From Methylomonas paludis (GTDB lineage: Bacteria > Pseudomonadota > Gammaproteobacteria > Methylococcales > Methylomonadaceae): a stretch of DNA of 64,000 nucleotides. Shown here piece by piece: positions 38,796 to 46,004 of this stretch (positions within the stretch are counted from its first letter, which is position 1; every line of letters begins with the position of its first letter). The stretch is from contig NZ_CP073754.1 in the NCBI RefSeq assembly GCF_018734325.1, forward strand, positions 1,178,001 through 1,242,000, given 5' to 3'. The notes under the pieces are model-generated. The model did no database searches and was not told the origin of the DNA. It saw only the letters and a program-made list of their open reading frames with translations. A program made the translations under genes and the position numbers.

Positions 38796-39064
38796 ATGTC
38801 AAAAACCATAAACACAGGCGTCAAGCTCGATGAAACCCAAATGCTCGCCTTAAAGCCCTCAGTTCAGTCAAGGAACAAACACCCCATAGGCTGATGAAAG
38901 CCGCCATCGAACAATATGTTGATCGTGAAGCGAGCTACCAGCGGGAAAAATGCGAAGATATGGAACGCTGGCAACGCTACCAGCTCACCGGCCTCGCCAT
39001 ACCGAACGAAACCGTTGATCCCTGGTTATCATCATGGGGCAATGACAGCGAGTTATTGTGTTGA
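38796..39064 (+). pseudogene. Ribbon-helix-helix antitoxin, frameshifted
   Basis: From ATG 38796 the frame reads MSKTINTGVKLDETQM, then slips. The neighbouring frame continues SVKEQTPHRLMKAAIEQYVD through QREKCEDMERWQRYQLTGLA to a stop at 39062. The two halves together make a complete CopG/RHH antitoxin of about 88 residues with one frameshift near 38848-38875. It would have preceded the ParE-like toxin relic now at 39146. Confidence 0.7.
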
Positions 39065-39068
39065 GAGA

Positions 39069-39099
39069 GTAGGGTGGATTCGCCGCCAGGCAATCCACC
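39069..39099 (+). repeat. REP hairpin (GTAGGGTGGATT family)
   Basis: GTAGGGTGGATTCGCCGCC followed by AGGCAATCCACC, 4 bases after the antitoxin stop codon. Confidence 0.75.
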
Positions 39100-39116
39100 A
39101 AAGCTTCTAAAAGCGC

Positions 39117-39150
39117 CAGATGTGCTTCACTTCGTTCAGCACATCCTGTA
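39117..39150 (-). repeat. REP-like hairpin (GATGTGCTG family)
   Basis: The minus strand reads ACAGGATGTGCTGAACGAAG followed by TGAAGCACATC, related to 3273 and 60558. Together with the REP at 39069 it separates the antitoxin from the toxin relic. Confidence 0.6.
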
Positions 39151-39396
39151 GTTCTACGCCAGTTTTTGGCCGATCAGAGTCCGGCAGCGGCGGCCCGCTC
39201 CGGTCAGGTGATTCAAGCTGGAACCAAGCGCCTGGCCGATTTTGCCGAAATCGGCCAGCCCATGACGGCACAAACCGCCGCGAGTTGTTTTTGCCTTTCG
39301 GTGCTGGCGGATATATCCTGTGTTACATAATAGATGACCACACCGTGGTCATTGTTCGAGCGTGGCACACCAAAGAGCAACGTCATGAAATCTGAC
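39151..39396 (+). pseudogene. ParE/RelE-like toxin relic
   Basis: The first frame reads FLADQSPAAAARSGQVIQAG then TKRLADFAEIGQP. Another frame continues with RELFLPFGAGGYILCYIIDD and HTVVIVRAWHTKEQR to a stop at 39394. These are consecutive parts of a ParE/RelE-type toxin, broken by a frameshift near 39260. The first ~10 residues are missing where the REP pair lies. Confidence 0.65.
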
Positions 39397-39439
39397 TGAG
39401 CTTAGATTGGGATGCTATTCAAGAACGAAACCTGCGAAA

Positions 39440-39560
39440 CCTGGGGTCCGAAACCTGGGGTCAGGTCTTGCTTTTTGCCAGAAACCTGGGGTCAGGTCTT
39501 GCTTTTTGCCAAATTCATTTGCCAGAGCGCGTAGCTCAGATTAGCGATAGCGTAATCAGA
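39440..39560 (+). repeat. RAYT-type end sequence with duplicated GGGGTCAGGTCTTGC unit
   Basis: ACCTGGGGTCAGGTCTTGCT occurs twice in tandem at about 39453 and 39486. It is followed by AAATTCATTTGCCAGAGCGC and a dyad around GATTAGCG/TAATC. A close inverted relative lies at about 42100-42220. This sequence class flanks RAYT relics in this window. Confidence 0.6.
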
Positions 39561-39649
39561 GGCATGTGAGCCCGGTAGAGTGGGCAAAAGGCGCAACACA
39601 TTAACTTTTCATGTATTTTATAACCGTCACGCGCCTTTTGCCCACGCGG

Positions 39650-39893
39650 TTATTCGCCAATATCCAGTGATTCAATGCCATCGTCTCCCCAGTTTGACGG
39701 ATCAACCCCATTTTTGACATAGCGGTGAAATGTTGAATAAGGCCAATCCGCCACGTGCCTGCTCATGCCATGCTTGATTGGATTATTATGGATATAATCC
39801 ATATGCTGAATAAAATCCTTTTCGTCATGTATTTGATGTTCCCAAAATCGGCGTTGCCATATTTTCGATTCCCGGTGTTACTTTTTTGAGGCC
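39650..39893 (-). pseudogene. C-terminal relic of a second REP-associated tyrosine transposase
   Basis: The minus strand reads IWQRRFWEHQIHDEKDFIQH, then MDYIHNNPIKHGMSRHVADW and PYSTFHRYVKNGVDPSNWG, to a stop at 39650. DYIHNNPIKHG and DWPYSTFHRYV are conserved C-terminal RAYT motifs. The frame is closed by a stop just upstream (about 39893), so the catalytic N-terminal half is absent or decayed. Its subgroup differs from the relic at 36422. Confidence 0.75.
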
Positions 39894-40041
39894 GCCATCG
39901 GATGCGTAATTTATTTCGTGGTAATTCGGTATCGGGAAGCGGCAAGTTGCGGACGGATCGTATTTCTAGGAAAATAAACGTAATCTATCCCCTGTTTTAT
40001 AGGATTGTTTGTCGAAGCGATTTTTTGTGAGGAGCAGGCGG

Positions 40042-40278
40042 CATGCCAGAAATTAGTCGTTTTCTTGGGATTGTGATTTACATGTATTTTAATGAGCATA
40101 ACCCACCGCATTTTCATGCGGAATACAATGAATTTAGGGCTTATTGAAGGCAAGTTGCCGGCAAATGTGTTTAGCTTGGTGGTGGAATGGGCGCAAGAGC
40201 ATCAAGACGATTTATTGGAAAATTGGCTTTCTATCAAAACGAGCGGTCATTTTCATAGAATTAAACCTTTGGTTTAGG
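40042..40278 (+). pseudogene. DUF4160 gene with internal deletion
   Basis: The first frame begins MPEISRFLGIVIYMYFNEHN then PPHFHAEYNEF, typical of DUF4160. A second frame carries LGLIEGKLPANVFSLVVEWA with QEHQDDLLENW to a stop at 40276. About 20 bases that would link the halves are missing. DUF4160 genes usually precede DUF2442 genes, as here; such pairs are thought to be toxin-antitoxin-like. Confidence 0.72.
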
Positions 40279-40288
40279 AGTTGAAAAT

Positions 40289-40868
40289 ATGTTATCTGTC
40301 GAATCAGCCCGCTATGCGGGCAATTACGCTATCGCTGAAAATCTTGGAAGCGGAACGTAAGTGGAGCGAAGATTTTTAGTCCCCGATAGGCGTAGCGCCG
40401 GGCGGGTTTTCGAAGCGAAGCGGAGAAAACCTGCAAGGCATCGCGAAACGCCGTCAAGTCACTTGGAGCCGAAGTTCCGATCCCCTTGTTGGGTCGGAAC
40501 GAGGTGAGGAGGACGAATCGGGGCCGCCGGAGGCATTAGCGGTCGCGTAATTTTTGCCGCTTGTTGGGGCTGGGATGCCCCTAAACAAGCTTTCGCAAAA
40601 ATAGCGACTCACTGATGAGTTGATTTTTAATAATGGTCAGCAAGGGGTGGCTGATCTTAAAGAGACTATTTTTAACGATCCAAGGCCAATTTTTGGTCAG
40701 TTAAAGGATTTGGGGCGTTTTAAAAATTTTAAGGTCGTGCATAGCGCTATTGTTTGGCCTAATGATCTTGATTTAGCCTGCGAGTATTTGTTTTATTTGG
40801 CTTTTAAAGAACGCCCGGAATTTCAAAAACAATTTAAGTCATGGGGGTATTTGGATGGTGTTGTTTGA
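40289..40868 (+). pseudogene. DUF2442 gene interrupted by a structured insertion
   Basis: Codons from ATG 40289 to 40336 encode MLSVESARYAGNYAIA. Codons from 40614 to 40868 encode DELIFNNGQQGVADLKETIF and continue through VVHSAIVWPNDLDLACEYL to the stop. Joining 40336 to 40614 restores an uninterrupted 100-residue DUF2442 protein with the family's FxxG...VDL and VWPNGxD-like motifs. A GGAG box precedes the start, 10 bases after the DUF4160 stop. The inactivating 277-bp insertion is described separately. Confidence 0.85.
40338..40614 (+). ncRNA. Candidate HEARO/omega-RNA-type mobile structured element
   Basis: This 277-bp segment has no ORF of note and interrupts the DUF2442 gene without target duplication (boundary uncertain by one G). 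Pairings read by eye are AAAATCTT 40338-40345 with 40369-40376; GGCG-TAG-CGCC 40389-40399; GGTTTTC 40405-40411 with 40425-40431; GTTCCGA/CCC 40474-40484 with GGGTCGGAAC 40491-40500; TTTTTGC 40551-40557 with 40595-40601, enclosing GCTTGTTGGGGC 40559-40570 with 40577-40590. The element ends directly before ATGA (40615-40618). Insertion ahead of ATGA/GTGA without duplication is the reported habit of HEARO RNAs, the guide RNAs of IscB. No IscB gene is present. Covariance support was not tested. Confidence 0.55.
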
Positions 40869-41174
40869 GTGGTGAAACATTCGCCAACCGGTAACCTGTT
40901 TGCCTAGAGGGTGACTCGGCACACTGGTATCGGCCATTTGCTGCCATTCGGGATAACGTTCCATTTTCAATCGTTAAGGCATCCTGTGTCCCAGTTTGCT
41001 GTAAGGTATTCGGCAAGTAAATTAACATTATCACTACCTCACCCAGGCCAGTTCCCGCTAGTCGCGATTGGCTGCTTTGTGGTCGTGAATATGGTAAATT
41101 GCAGTTGGGCCTTTCAGATGCCGAAATCGCGGTGTGCCTTGGAATTTTGGTGAATTTGTGTTGAACAAGGAATG
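40869..41174. other. Short accessory gap of unclear origin
   Basis: No gene can be supported. A 30-codon frame ending at about 41163 (GKLQLGLSDAEIAVCLGILV) looks protein-like and may be the tail of a lost gene. Confidence 0.3.
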
Positions 41175-41198
41175 GTGATGTATAATTACATACATCAC
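41175..41198 (+). promoter_or_regulatory. Palindromic operator of the RHH-VapC pair
   Basis: GTGATGTAT and ATACATCAC form a perfect 9-bp inverted repeat with a 6-bp spacer, ending 16 bases before the antitoxin ATG. It fits an autoregulatory site for a ribbon-helix-helix antitoxin. Confidence 0.65.
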
Positions 41199-41214
41199 TT
41201 AAGCAGGAAAAATC

Positions 41215-41466
41215 ATGCACCGAACCCAAATATACTTGCAAGATGCGGTTTACGAACAGTTAAAACATAAATCCAAAGTAATAGGGGTTAGTATTTCCGA
41301 ATTAATTCGTAGAGCTGTAGAAAAAGACCTTAATAAGCCAAGCAGCAATGAAGCAAGAGCTTTTTTTGATGCACTGTCACCCTTGCAAAGCTATGCCTCA
41401 ACTGAGCCTGAACAGTATGTTGACGACATTCGTAACCGCAGCAGAATTTTAAACCTAGAAGAATAA
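41215..41466 (+). CDS. Ribbon-helix-helix antitoxin
   Basis: The 83-residue protein begins HRTQIYLQDAVYEQLKHKSK, a beta strand followed by the helices of the RHH fold (IGVSISELIRRAVEKDL). The C-terminal part (residues ~50-83, acidic) should bind and block the toxin. AGGA lies upstream of the ATG. The last base of its TAA is the A of the VapC start, so translation is coupled. It probably represses its own promoter through the palindrome at 41175-41198. Confidence 0.85.
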   Translation: MHRTQIYLQDAVYEQLKHKSKVIGVSISELIRRAVEKDLNKPSSNEARAFFDALSPLQSYASTEPEQYVDDIRNRSRILNLEE

Positions 41467-41861
41467 TGCCAGCGCCCAATCGTTTATTATTGGATACCGA
41501 TATCGTTATTCATCTCCTGAAGAAGCGTAGCGATGTATTGGAATTCTTTATCGACATGCATGAACAAGGCACACAATTTTACCTTTCGCCTATTGTGATT
41601 GCGGAAATTTATGTCGGCGCATTTAAAAAAGAGCACACTGAAATCGAAGCCTTCTTTAATCTGTGCATCCGATTGACATTAGACGCAAAAACCGCAAAGC
41701 AGGCGGGATTGTTTGCTGCCCAATACCGTAAAGCTTACCAAGGTATTTCATTAGAAGATTATTTGTTAGCGGCAACCGCTGAGCAATTGAATTGTCCGCT
41801 ATGGACGCTCAATAAAAAACATTACCCAATGAACGAGATTGTTTTGTTTGAGGGCTTGTAG
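41466..41861 (+). CDS. vapC: VapC-type PIN-domain toxin
   Basis: The 131-residue protein has the PIN signature: LLLDTDIVIHLL with the first Asp, SPIVIAEIYVGA with Glu, the SLEDYLLAATA segment with Glu-Asp, and a final LWTLNKKHYP. These residues bind the metal for cleavage of RNA, usually tRNA. Length is normal for VapC. The pair appears intact, unlike most toxin-antitoxin genes around it. Confidence 0.9.
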   Translation: MPAPNRLLLDTDIVIHLLKKRSDVLEFFIDMHEQGTQFYLSPIVIAEIYVGAFKKEHTEIEAFFNLCIRLTLDAKTAKQAGLFAAQYRKAYQGISLEDYLLAATAEQLNCPLWTLNKKHYPMNEIVLFEGL

Positions 41862-42154
41862 CAACATATGGCGATTGGTAACCGTTAACTGGCGGGTTTT
41901 AGGTAACAAAAAACTAAAGGCGCCAGTCTCATGTGGGTCGGTTATACTCAGTGACTAGTGGTCGCATTCAGGAATCGGACGCTCATTGACCGCTTTCCGG
42001 CGATGAATCTGAAGAGAAGACGGTCCCTTGACGACACAGAGCGGACGATCATGTTGTAAGGCGCAATGACCGCAAATTTGCGATAAGCCGTCAATTAGGC
42101 GTAGGTGCGCGTAGCGTAATCGCACGATTCGAAGCTCACATGCCTCCGATTACG
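41862..42154. other. Intergenic stretch leading into a RAYT-type repeat
   Basis: The right part (about 42100-42220) is the inverted relative of the sequence at 39440-39560, with a dyad around CCGATTACG/TAATCGG. The left part has no gene I recognise. Confidence 0.45.
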
Positions 42155-42994
42155 CTAATCGGAACTATGTGCTCTGGCTAATGAATTTGGCAAAAAGCAA
42201 GACCTGACCCTGGGTTTTTGATGTGATCGTTCTGGATTTGGCCGCGAGTGCTTGGAACATAGCTTATTTATCCGGTCTTGAAACGCTTCATTACAGTCAG
42301 GGTGAAGCACAACAGCATTGACCAGTAATGAGCAATCAATGGGTGGAGCGAAAACATAAAATCCGGAATCCGAAGAAAGCTCAAAATGATGTTCGATAAA
42401 GTGCATAAAATCTGCGGCGGGGGGTGAGTTTTCCGGTGCTTCAGGCATCGGTGATACTACACCCCGAACTTCTTGCTCATATGAAAAACACCTATCCTTG
42501 TGCGTGATGTGCTCAAAGAGATTTCCAAACGGAAATTTTTCTGTCGAGTAGTCAATATAGCGAACTATGCCTGTGTAGGTGTAATCGGGAAGAATATCGA
42601 CCAATTGTTTATAAGTCGTCTTAATTGCAACTGCCTCGTTTGAATTGGTGTAGCACTTCCACATTTCATCGCTCTCATGCTCATTCATGTGCCAGCATGT
42701 GACGTAGTAGCGAGGCCGAAACGCTTGAGCAAACTTAAAAATGACGTCGCGATTGTATGCATGGATAGCTTTTGACTCATCCGTTGTTGCCTTCTCAATG
42801 TTCCGGTTACACCAATCGATATACCCTTGAGGGGTTCTTCCCTCCAAAGGGTCTCCAAGGCGATCAGCATTTGGAATAAATAGTCGTCCATTTTCTAGCA
42901 TCCATTCGAACTTATTGATGTCCATATAGCGCCAAAGTGAGACACTTTCACTTGGCGGTTGCGGAAATGATGGATGTTCTAAAGCTTTTTCCAT
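42155..42994 (-). CDS. DUF2971-like protein with repeat-derived C-terminus
   Basis: The 279-residue protein starts with a YMDINKFEWMLENGRLFIPN segment and has YYVTCWHMNEHESDEMWKCY, both typical of DUF2971 proteins; activity of that family is not established. The last ~25 residues (KPRVRSCFLPNSLARAHSSD) are encoded by the RAYT-type repeat at about 42155-42230. The native end was therefore replaced by repeat sequence. AT-rich codon use fits the accessory zone. Confidence 0.7.
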   Translation of the reverse strand: MEKALEHPSFPQPPSESVSLWRYMDINKFEWMLENGRLFIPNADRLGDPLEGRTPQGYIDWCNRNIEKATTDESKAIHAYNRDVIFKFAQAFRPRYYVTCWHMNEHESDEMWKCYTNSNEAVAIKTTYKQLVDILPDYTYTGIVRYIDYSTEKFPFGNLFEHITHKDRCFSYEQEVRGVVSPMPEAPENSPPAADFMHFIEHHFELSSDSGFYVFAPPIDCSLLVNAVVLHPDCNEAFQDRINKLCSKHSRPNPERSHQKPRVRSCFLPNSLARAHSSD

Positions 42995-43005
42995 ATTGTA
43001 GTGTT

Positions 43006-43398
43006 CTACAGTTTATGTGTAGCGGCTTGTAATGGATGATTAGTTACTGACATGCTCAGTTCGAGTAATCGTCGGCGCCGCACGGCGATTGAGTTGGCCA
43101 GTCTAGCTATAGACGACGATGTATAAAATACATAATAGGAGACTCTGTTTTTGCTGCGCTCCAGATGAGTGGCATTCATCTCAAAAAGATGAAATGCTCC
43201 CCGGCGGTAACTACGCAAAAATCCAATCGCCAAATTTTGATGTCGGCGTTTTTGCAACAGATAACAGACTTCAGTGATTACCGGTAAAGTGGTAATCAAT
43301 GGTTCTTGGAGAGTTTCAGCAACTTTTATGGTTTGCAAATGATGGTTATCGTTATTATCAAAGATAGCCACCCAAAAGCCGCTATCAGCAATGATCAC
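43006..43398 (-). CDS. PIN-domain toxin with aberrant C-terminus
   Basis: The 130-residue frame begins IIADSGFWVAIFDNNDNHH with the first PIN Asp, and has ITTLPVITEVCYLLQKR with the conserved Glu. From residue ~88 (NATHLERSKNRVSYYV) the sequence no longer resembles the family: the expected segment with the third and fourth acidic residues is absent, and an Arg-rich RRRRLLELSM tail follows. A frameshift or rearrangement probably removed the catalytic C-terminal part. It overlaps the antitoxin gene by 4 bases. Confidence 0.6.
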   Translation of the reverse strand: MIIADSGFWVAIFDNNDNHHLQTIKVAETLQEPLITTLPVITEVCYLLQKRRHQNLAIGFLRSYRRGAFHLFEMNATHLERSKNRVSYYVFYTSSSIARLANSIAVRRRRLLELSMSVTNHPLQAATHKL

Positions 43399-43646
43399 TC
43401 AGAACCCCATAAATGCTGCTTATAATCTACGGAAAGATTACCATCGCCGTGCAAACCGCCAATCAAGCCTTCTTCTGCAAAAATTCGCAACATTTTTTCA
43501 CCCTCACTCTCTGAGCATTCCATACCGGCATCAATTGCCTGGTTTAAAATGTCAGCCACTATTGTGGACAGCGGTTTTTGCAAACGCTGTTGCAACTCGA
43601 GTAAACGCTTGCTGTGAACTTCGTCTAATTCGGTTTCAATGCGCAT
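43395..43646 (-). CDS. Antitoxin partner of the PIN protein
   Basis: From ATG 43646 the 83-residue protein reads MRIETELDEVHSKRLLELQQ, then KPLSTIVADILNQAID, an RHH-type DNA-binding fold followed by an acidic C-terminal segment. It overlaps the PIN gene start by 4 bases (ATGA). Longer starts upstream give a non-conserved extension. The partner toxin seems defective, so this antitoxin may be an orphan. Confidence 0.7.
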   Translation of the reverse strand: MRIETELDEVHSKRLLELQQRLQKPLSTIVADILNQAIDAGMECSESEGEKMLRIFAEEGLIGGLHGDGNLSVDYKQHLWGSE

Positions 43647-43673
43647 TGCAGTTACCTGTAAATTTTTTGGCAA

Positions 43674-44060
43674 ATTTTGCTTATTCCAAATTAAGCCTAT
43701 TTTACCCTGAAATTGACCATTTTAAAAAAAAGTAACGCGCCCTATAAATCAATGTTTACAGCCATTTAAAAGTGAATTTTATCAGTGAAATTCGAATAGT
43801 TGTGCAAATGCTCCAAACACCCATGAAGTTTTGGTGGCTTGCCTGGGGGCGAAGCCACCCTACCTGGCTACCAACGCTGGACATGCCATACCGAACGAAA
43901 CCGTTGATCCCTGGTTATCATCATGGGGCAATGGCAGCCAGTTGTCGTGTCCAAATTAATTAAGCCAAGTTATTGTGTTGAAAGGGTAGGGTGGATTCGC
44001 CGCTAGGCAATCCACCAAAAACATATAAACACGCGACAGATGCGCTATAGTTATATAGTC
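43674..44060. other. Intergenic region with a duplicated antitoxin end and REP
   Basis: About 43884-43943 repeats, with few changes, the 3' part of the antitoxin relic at 38995-39054 (GCCATACCGAACGAAACCGT and following). As at the first site, TTATTGTGTTGA and a GTAGGGTGGATT-type REP follow. No intact gene. Confidence 0.65.
43986..44016 (+). repeat. REP hairpin (GTAGGGTGGATT family)
   Basis: GTAGGGTGGATTCGCCGCTA then GGCAATCCACC, following the duplicated antitoxin tail. Confidence 0.75.
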
Positions 44061-45158
44061 CTACCTCCCAGCCATCCCTCCCGCCAGCGCCGGAATCTGA
44101 ATAATCAAATAAGGCGGCTTGGACACCGCATCCCCACCATTCAAAAACCCGGATTGATGCAGCTTATTCACCACCGCATACAGCTTACCTTCCGGGCCAA
44201 AGCTGAGAGAATCCACCCAGGCCAGCTCCGGGCCTTGGGCCAGACGCTGGTATTGGCGATCAGCGCTTTTAATCACCCCCACCGCATTTTCGGCCAGTTC
44301 GCCCAGATAGATATTACTGTCCTGATCAATGCTGATGCCGTCGGAAATAGGTTTGGCGCTATAGGTTTCCACGCGCTGAGCCAGCGCCTGATCGTCGATG
44401 TATTCATTAGCCAGATCGGCGGCTTTCACGCGGTATAACTTCAGACCGTGCATCGCCCCGTAATACACCCATTCGTTCTGTAAATCGGCAGTAATGGGAT
44501 TCACGCCAATACGCGGCCGCAGCATTTCGCCGCCGGTGGTTTTAATCTGCACCGGACGCTGATTAATCACCAAATCCAGTGCTTCCGGCACCACGCTGCT
44601 GTGGCCCTGCAATACCCGCCGCGCCGCGCCGGTGTCCAGATTCACCACAATAATTGCGGCATTCACGCCACCGGCCGGATCGCTGATATAGATCCGGTTA
44701 TGGCGCAAATCCACCACAAAATCATTGATAAAAGCATCCTTGGGTATCACACTCGGCGGCAAATAAATCACCTGCTGCAACACATCTTTTTTGCAATTCC
44801 AGCCCACCAGCTTGGGGGTAATGCCGCTGCGCATCCCGTTGTCCAACAGCCAGATCACCCCGTTGGCCGAGCGAATACCCAACACCGAATCCAGCTTCAG
44901 GTCTTTGTTAGTGGTGGTTCTGTCGTTCCATTCCTGGTTAGGGAAGGGCTTTAACACGCCATTGTCCAGCAATTCCGCAACAGAATAAGCCGGTTGATAA
45001 AACTGATGCAGGCTGATAATCGTACGCCCGGAGCGGGTCACGGTAATATTGCCCGGCCCCTGGCTGACTCTGGCCACCACGCTGTATCCCGGATTAATTT
45101 CCGCATGCAGATTAAGGATGCCGCAAAACAGCAAAGCCAGAACACGGAATATTTTCAT
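44061..45158 (-). CDS. Yellow/major royal jelly-like secreted protein
   Basis: From ATG 45158 the 365-residue protein has a signal peptide (MKIFRVLALLFCGILNLHA). The body is a beta-propeller of the yellow/MRJP type: IWLLDNG, VDLRHNRIYISDPAGG, GVNPITADLQNEWVYYGAMH and GISIDQDSNIYLGEL. Bacterial members are annotated as L-dopachrome-tautomerase-related, but a bacterial reaction is not established. AGGGAG lies upstream of the ATG. An alternative upstream start at 45215 lacks a signal peptide. It is divergent from the GST gene. Confidence 0.8.
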   Translation of the reverse strand: MKIFRVLALLFCGILNLHAEINPGYSVVARVSQGPGNITVTRSGRTIISLHQFYQPAYSVAELLDNGVLKPFPNQEWNDRTTTNKDLKLDSVLGIRSANGVIWLLDNGMRSGITPKLVGWNCKKDVLQQVIYLPPSVIPKDAFINDFVVDLRHNRIYISDPAGGVNAAIIVVNLDTGAARRVLQGHSSVVPEALDLVINQRPVQIKTTGGEMLRPRIGVNPITADLQNEWVYYGAMHGLKLYRVKAADLANEYIDDQALAQRVETYSAKPISDGISIDQDSNIYLGELAENAVGVIKSADRQYQRLAQGPELAWVDSLSFGPEGKLYAVVNKLHQSGFLNGGDAVSKPPYLIIQIPALAGGMAGR

Positions 45159-45293
45159 GATAAACTCCCTCAACAAATTAAAAGTGCTAGGCAACGTTAA
45201 GGCTAGTGCCGGCATTTGTTAAATGTCTTTTTTTAATGTCTGCATGATTTTTCAACATGTATCCTTAAGATCCATTGCCAAGCCGTCCAGCAC

Positions 45294-46004
45294 ATGATCG
45301 TGTTATATCAATTTCCCCGCTGCTGGCAGATCCCCAACCCCAGTCATTTCTGCGTAAAACTGGAAACTTATTTACGCATGGCCGGCCTGGAATACCGCAT
45401 GATCCCCACCATTCCCTTCACCGCGCCGCGCGGCAAATTGCCTTATATCGACGATAACGGCGTCAAAATTGCCGATAGCCGCGCCATCATCCGCCATTTG
45501 CAACAGCATTACGGCCCCGGCCCGGATACCGGATTAAGCCCGGCGCAATTGGCCCAAGCCCTGGCCTGGCAGCGCTTGCTGGAAGAGCATTTATACTGGA
45601 TCAGCATGTATAGCCGCTGGCAAGGCAGTGCCGAAAACTGGCAAATCAACAAACAGGCCATCTTCGGCAGCTTGCCGGTCTGGGCAGGCGCACCCTTGGC
45701 ACAAGCTTACCGCTGGCGCATCAAAGCCCAGTTGCGCGGCCAGGGCTTGGCGCGGTTAAGCCCCGCCGAAATCTGGCAGCAGGCCACCGCCGATATAGCC
45801 GCGCTCAGCACCCAATTGGGCGATCAGCCGTATTTTCTCGGCCAACAGCCCTGCAGTCTGGATGCCAGTGCTTATGGGGTGTTAAGCAATATCATCAACT
45901 GCCCGGTCACCTCGCCATTGCAGGAATTGGCAGAGCAAACCCCTAATCTGCCGGCTTTTTGCCGGCGTATGCAAAGCCGCTATTTCCCGGAATTAAGCGC
46001 CTAA
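45294..46004 (+). CDS. Glutathione S-transferase family protein
   Basis: The 236-residue protein has the thioredoxin-like N-terminal domain (IVLYQFPRCWQIPNPSHFCV, KLETYLRMAGLEY, GKLPYIDDNGVKIADSR with the glutathione-contact Asp-Ser) and a helical C-terminal domain with FFLGQQPCSLDASAYG-like sequence (YFLGQQPCSLDASAYG). It probably conjugates glutathione to, or reduces, small compounds. It converges with the LysR gene, overlapping it by 12 bases at the 3' ends. Confidence 0.85.
   Translation: MIVLYQFPRCWQIPNPSHFCVKLETYLRMAGLEYRMIPTIPFTAPRGKLPYIDDNGVKIADSRAIIRHLQQHYGPGPDTGLSPAQLAQALAWQRLLEEHLYWISMYSRWQGSAENWQINKQAIFGSLPVWAGAPLAQAYRWRIKAQLRGQGLARLSPAEIWQQATADIAALSTQLGDQPYFLGQQPCSLDASAYGVLSNIINCPVTSPLQELAEQTPNLPAFCRRMQSRYFPELSA

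Noticed and set aside
39525-39580. A GCGCGTAGCTCAG-like segment resembling the start of a tRNA
   Set aside because: No acceptor stem, anticodon arm or T-loop (GTTCGA) follows in the right places. It is part of the repeat also present inverted at 42100-42220.
40338-40614. A group II intron fragment as explanation of the structured insertion
   Set aside because: I see no domain V hairpin (GAGCCGTATGCG-type) and no reverse transcriptase. The HEARO-like reading fits the ATGA flank better.
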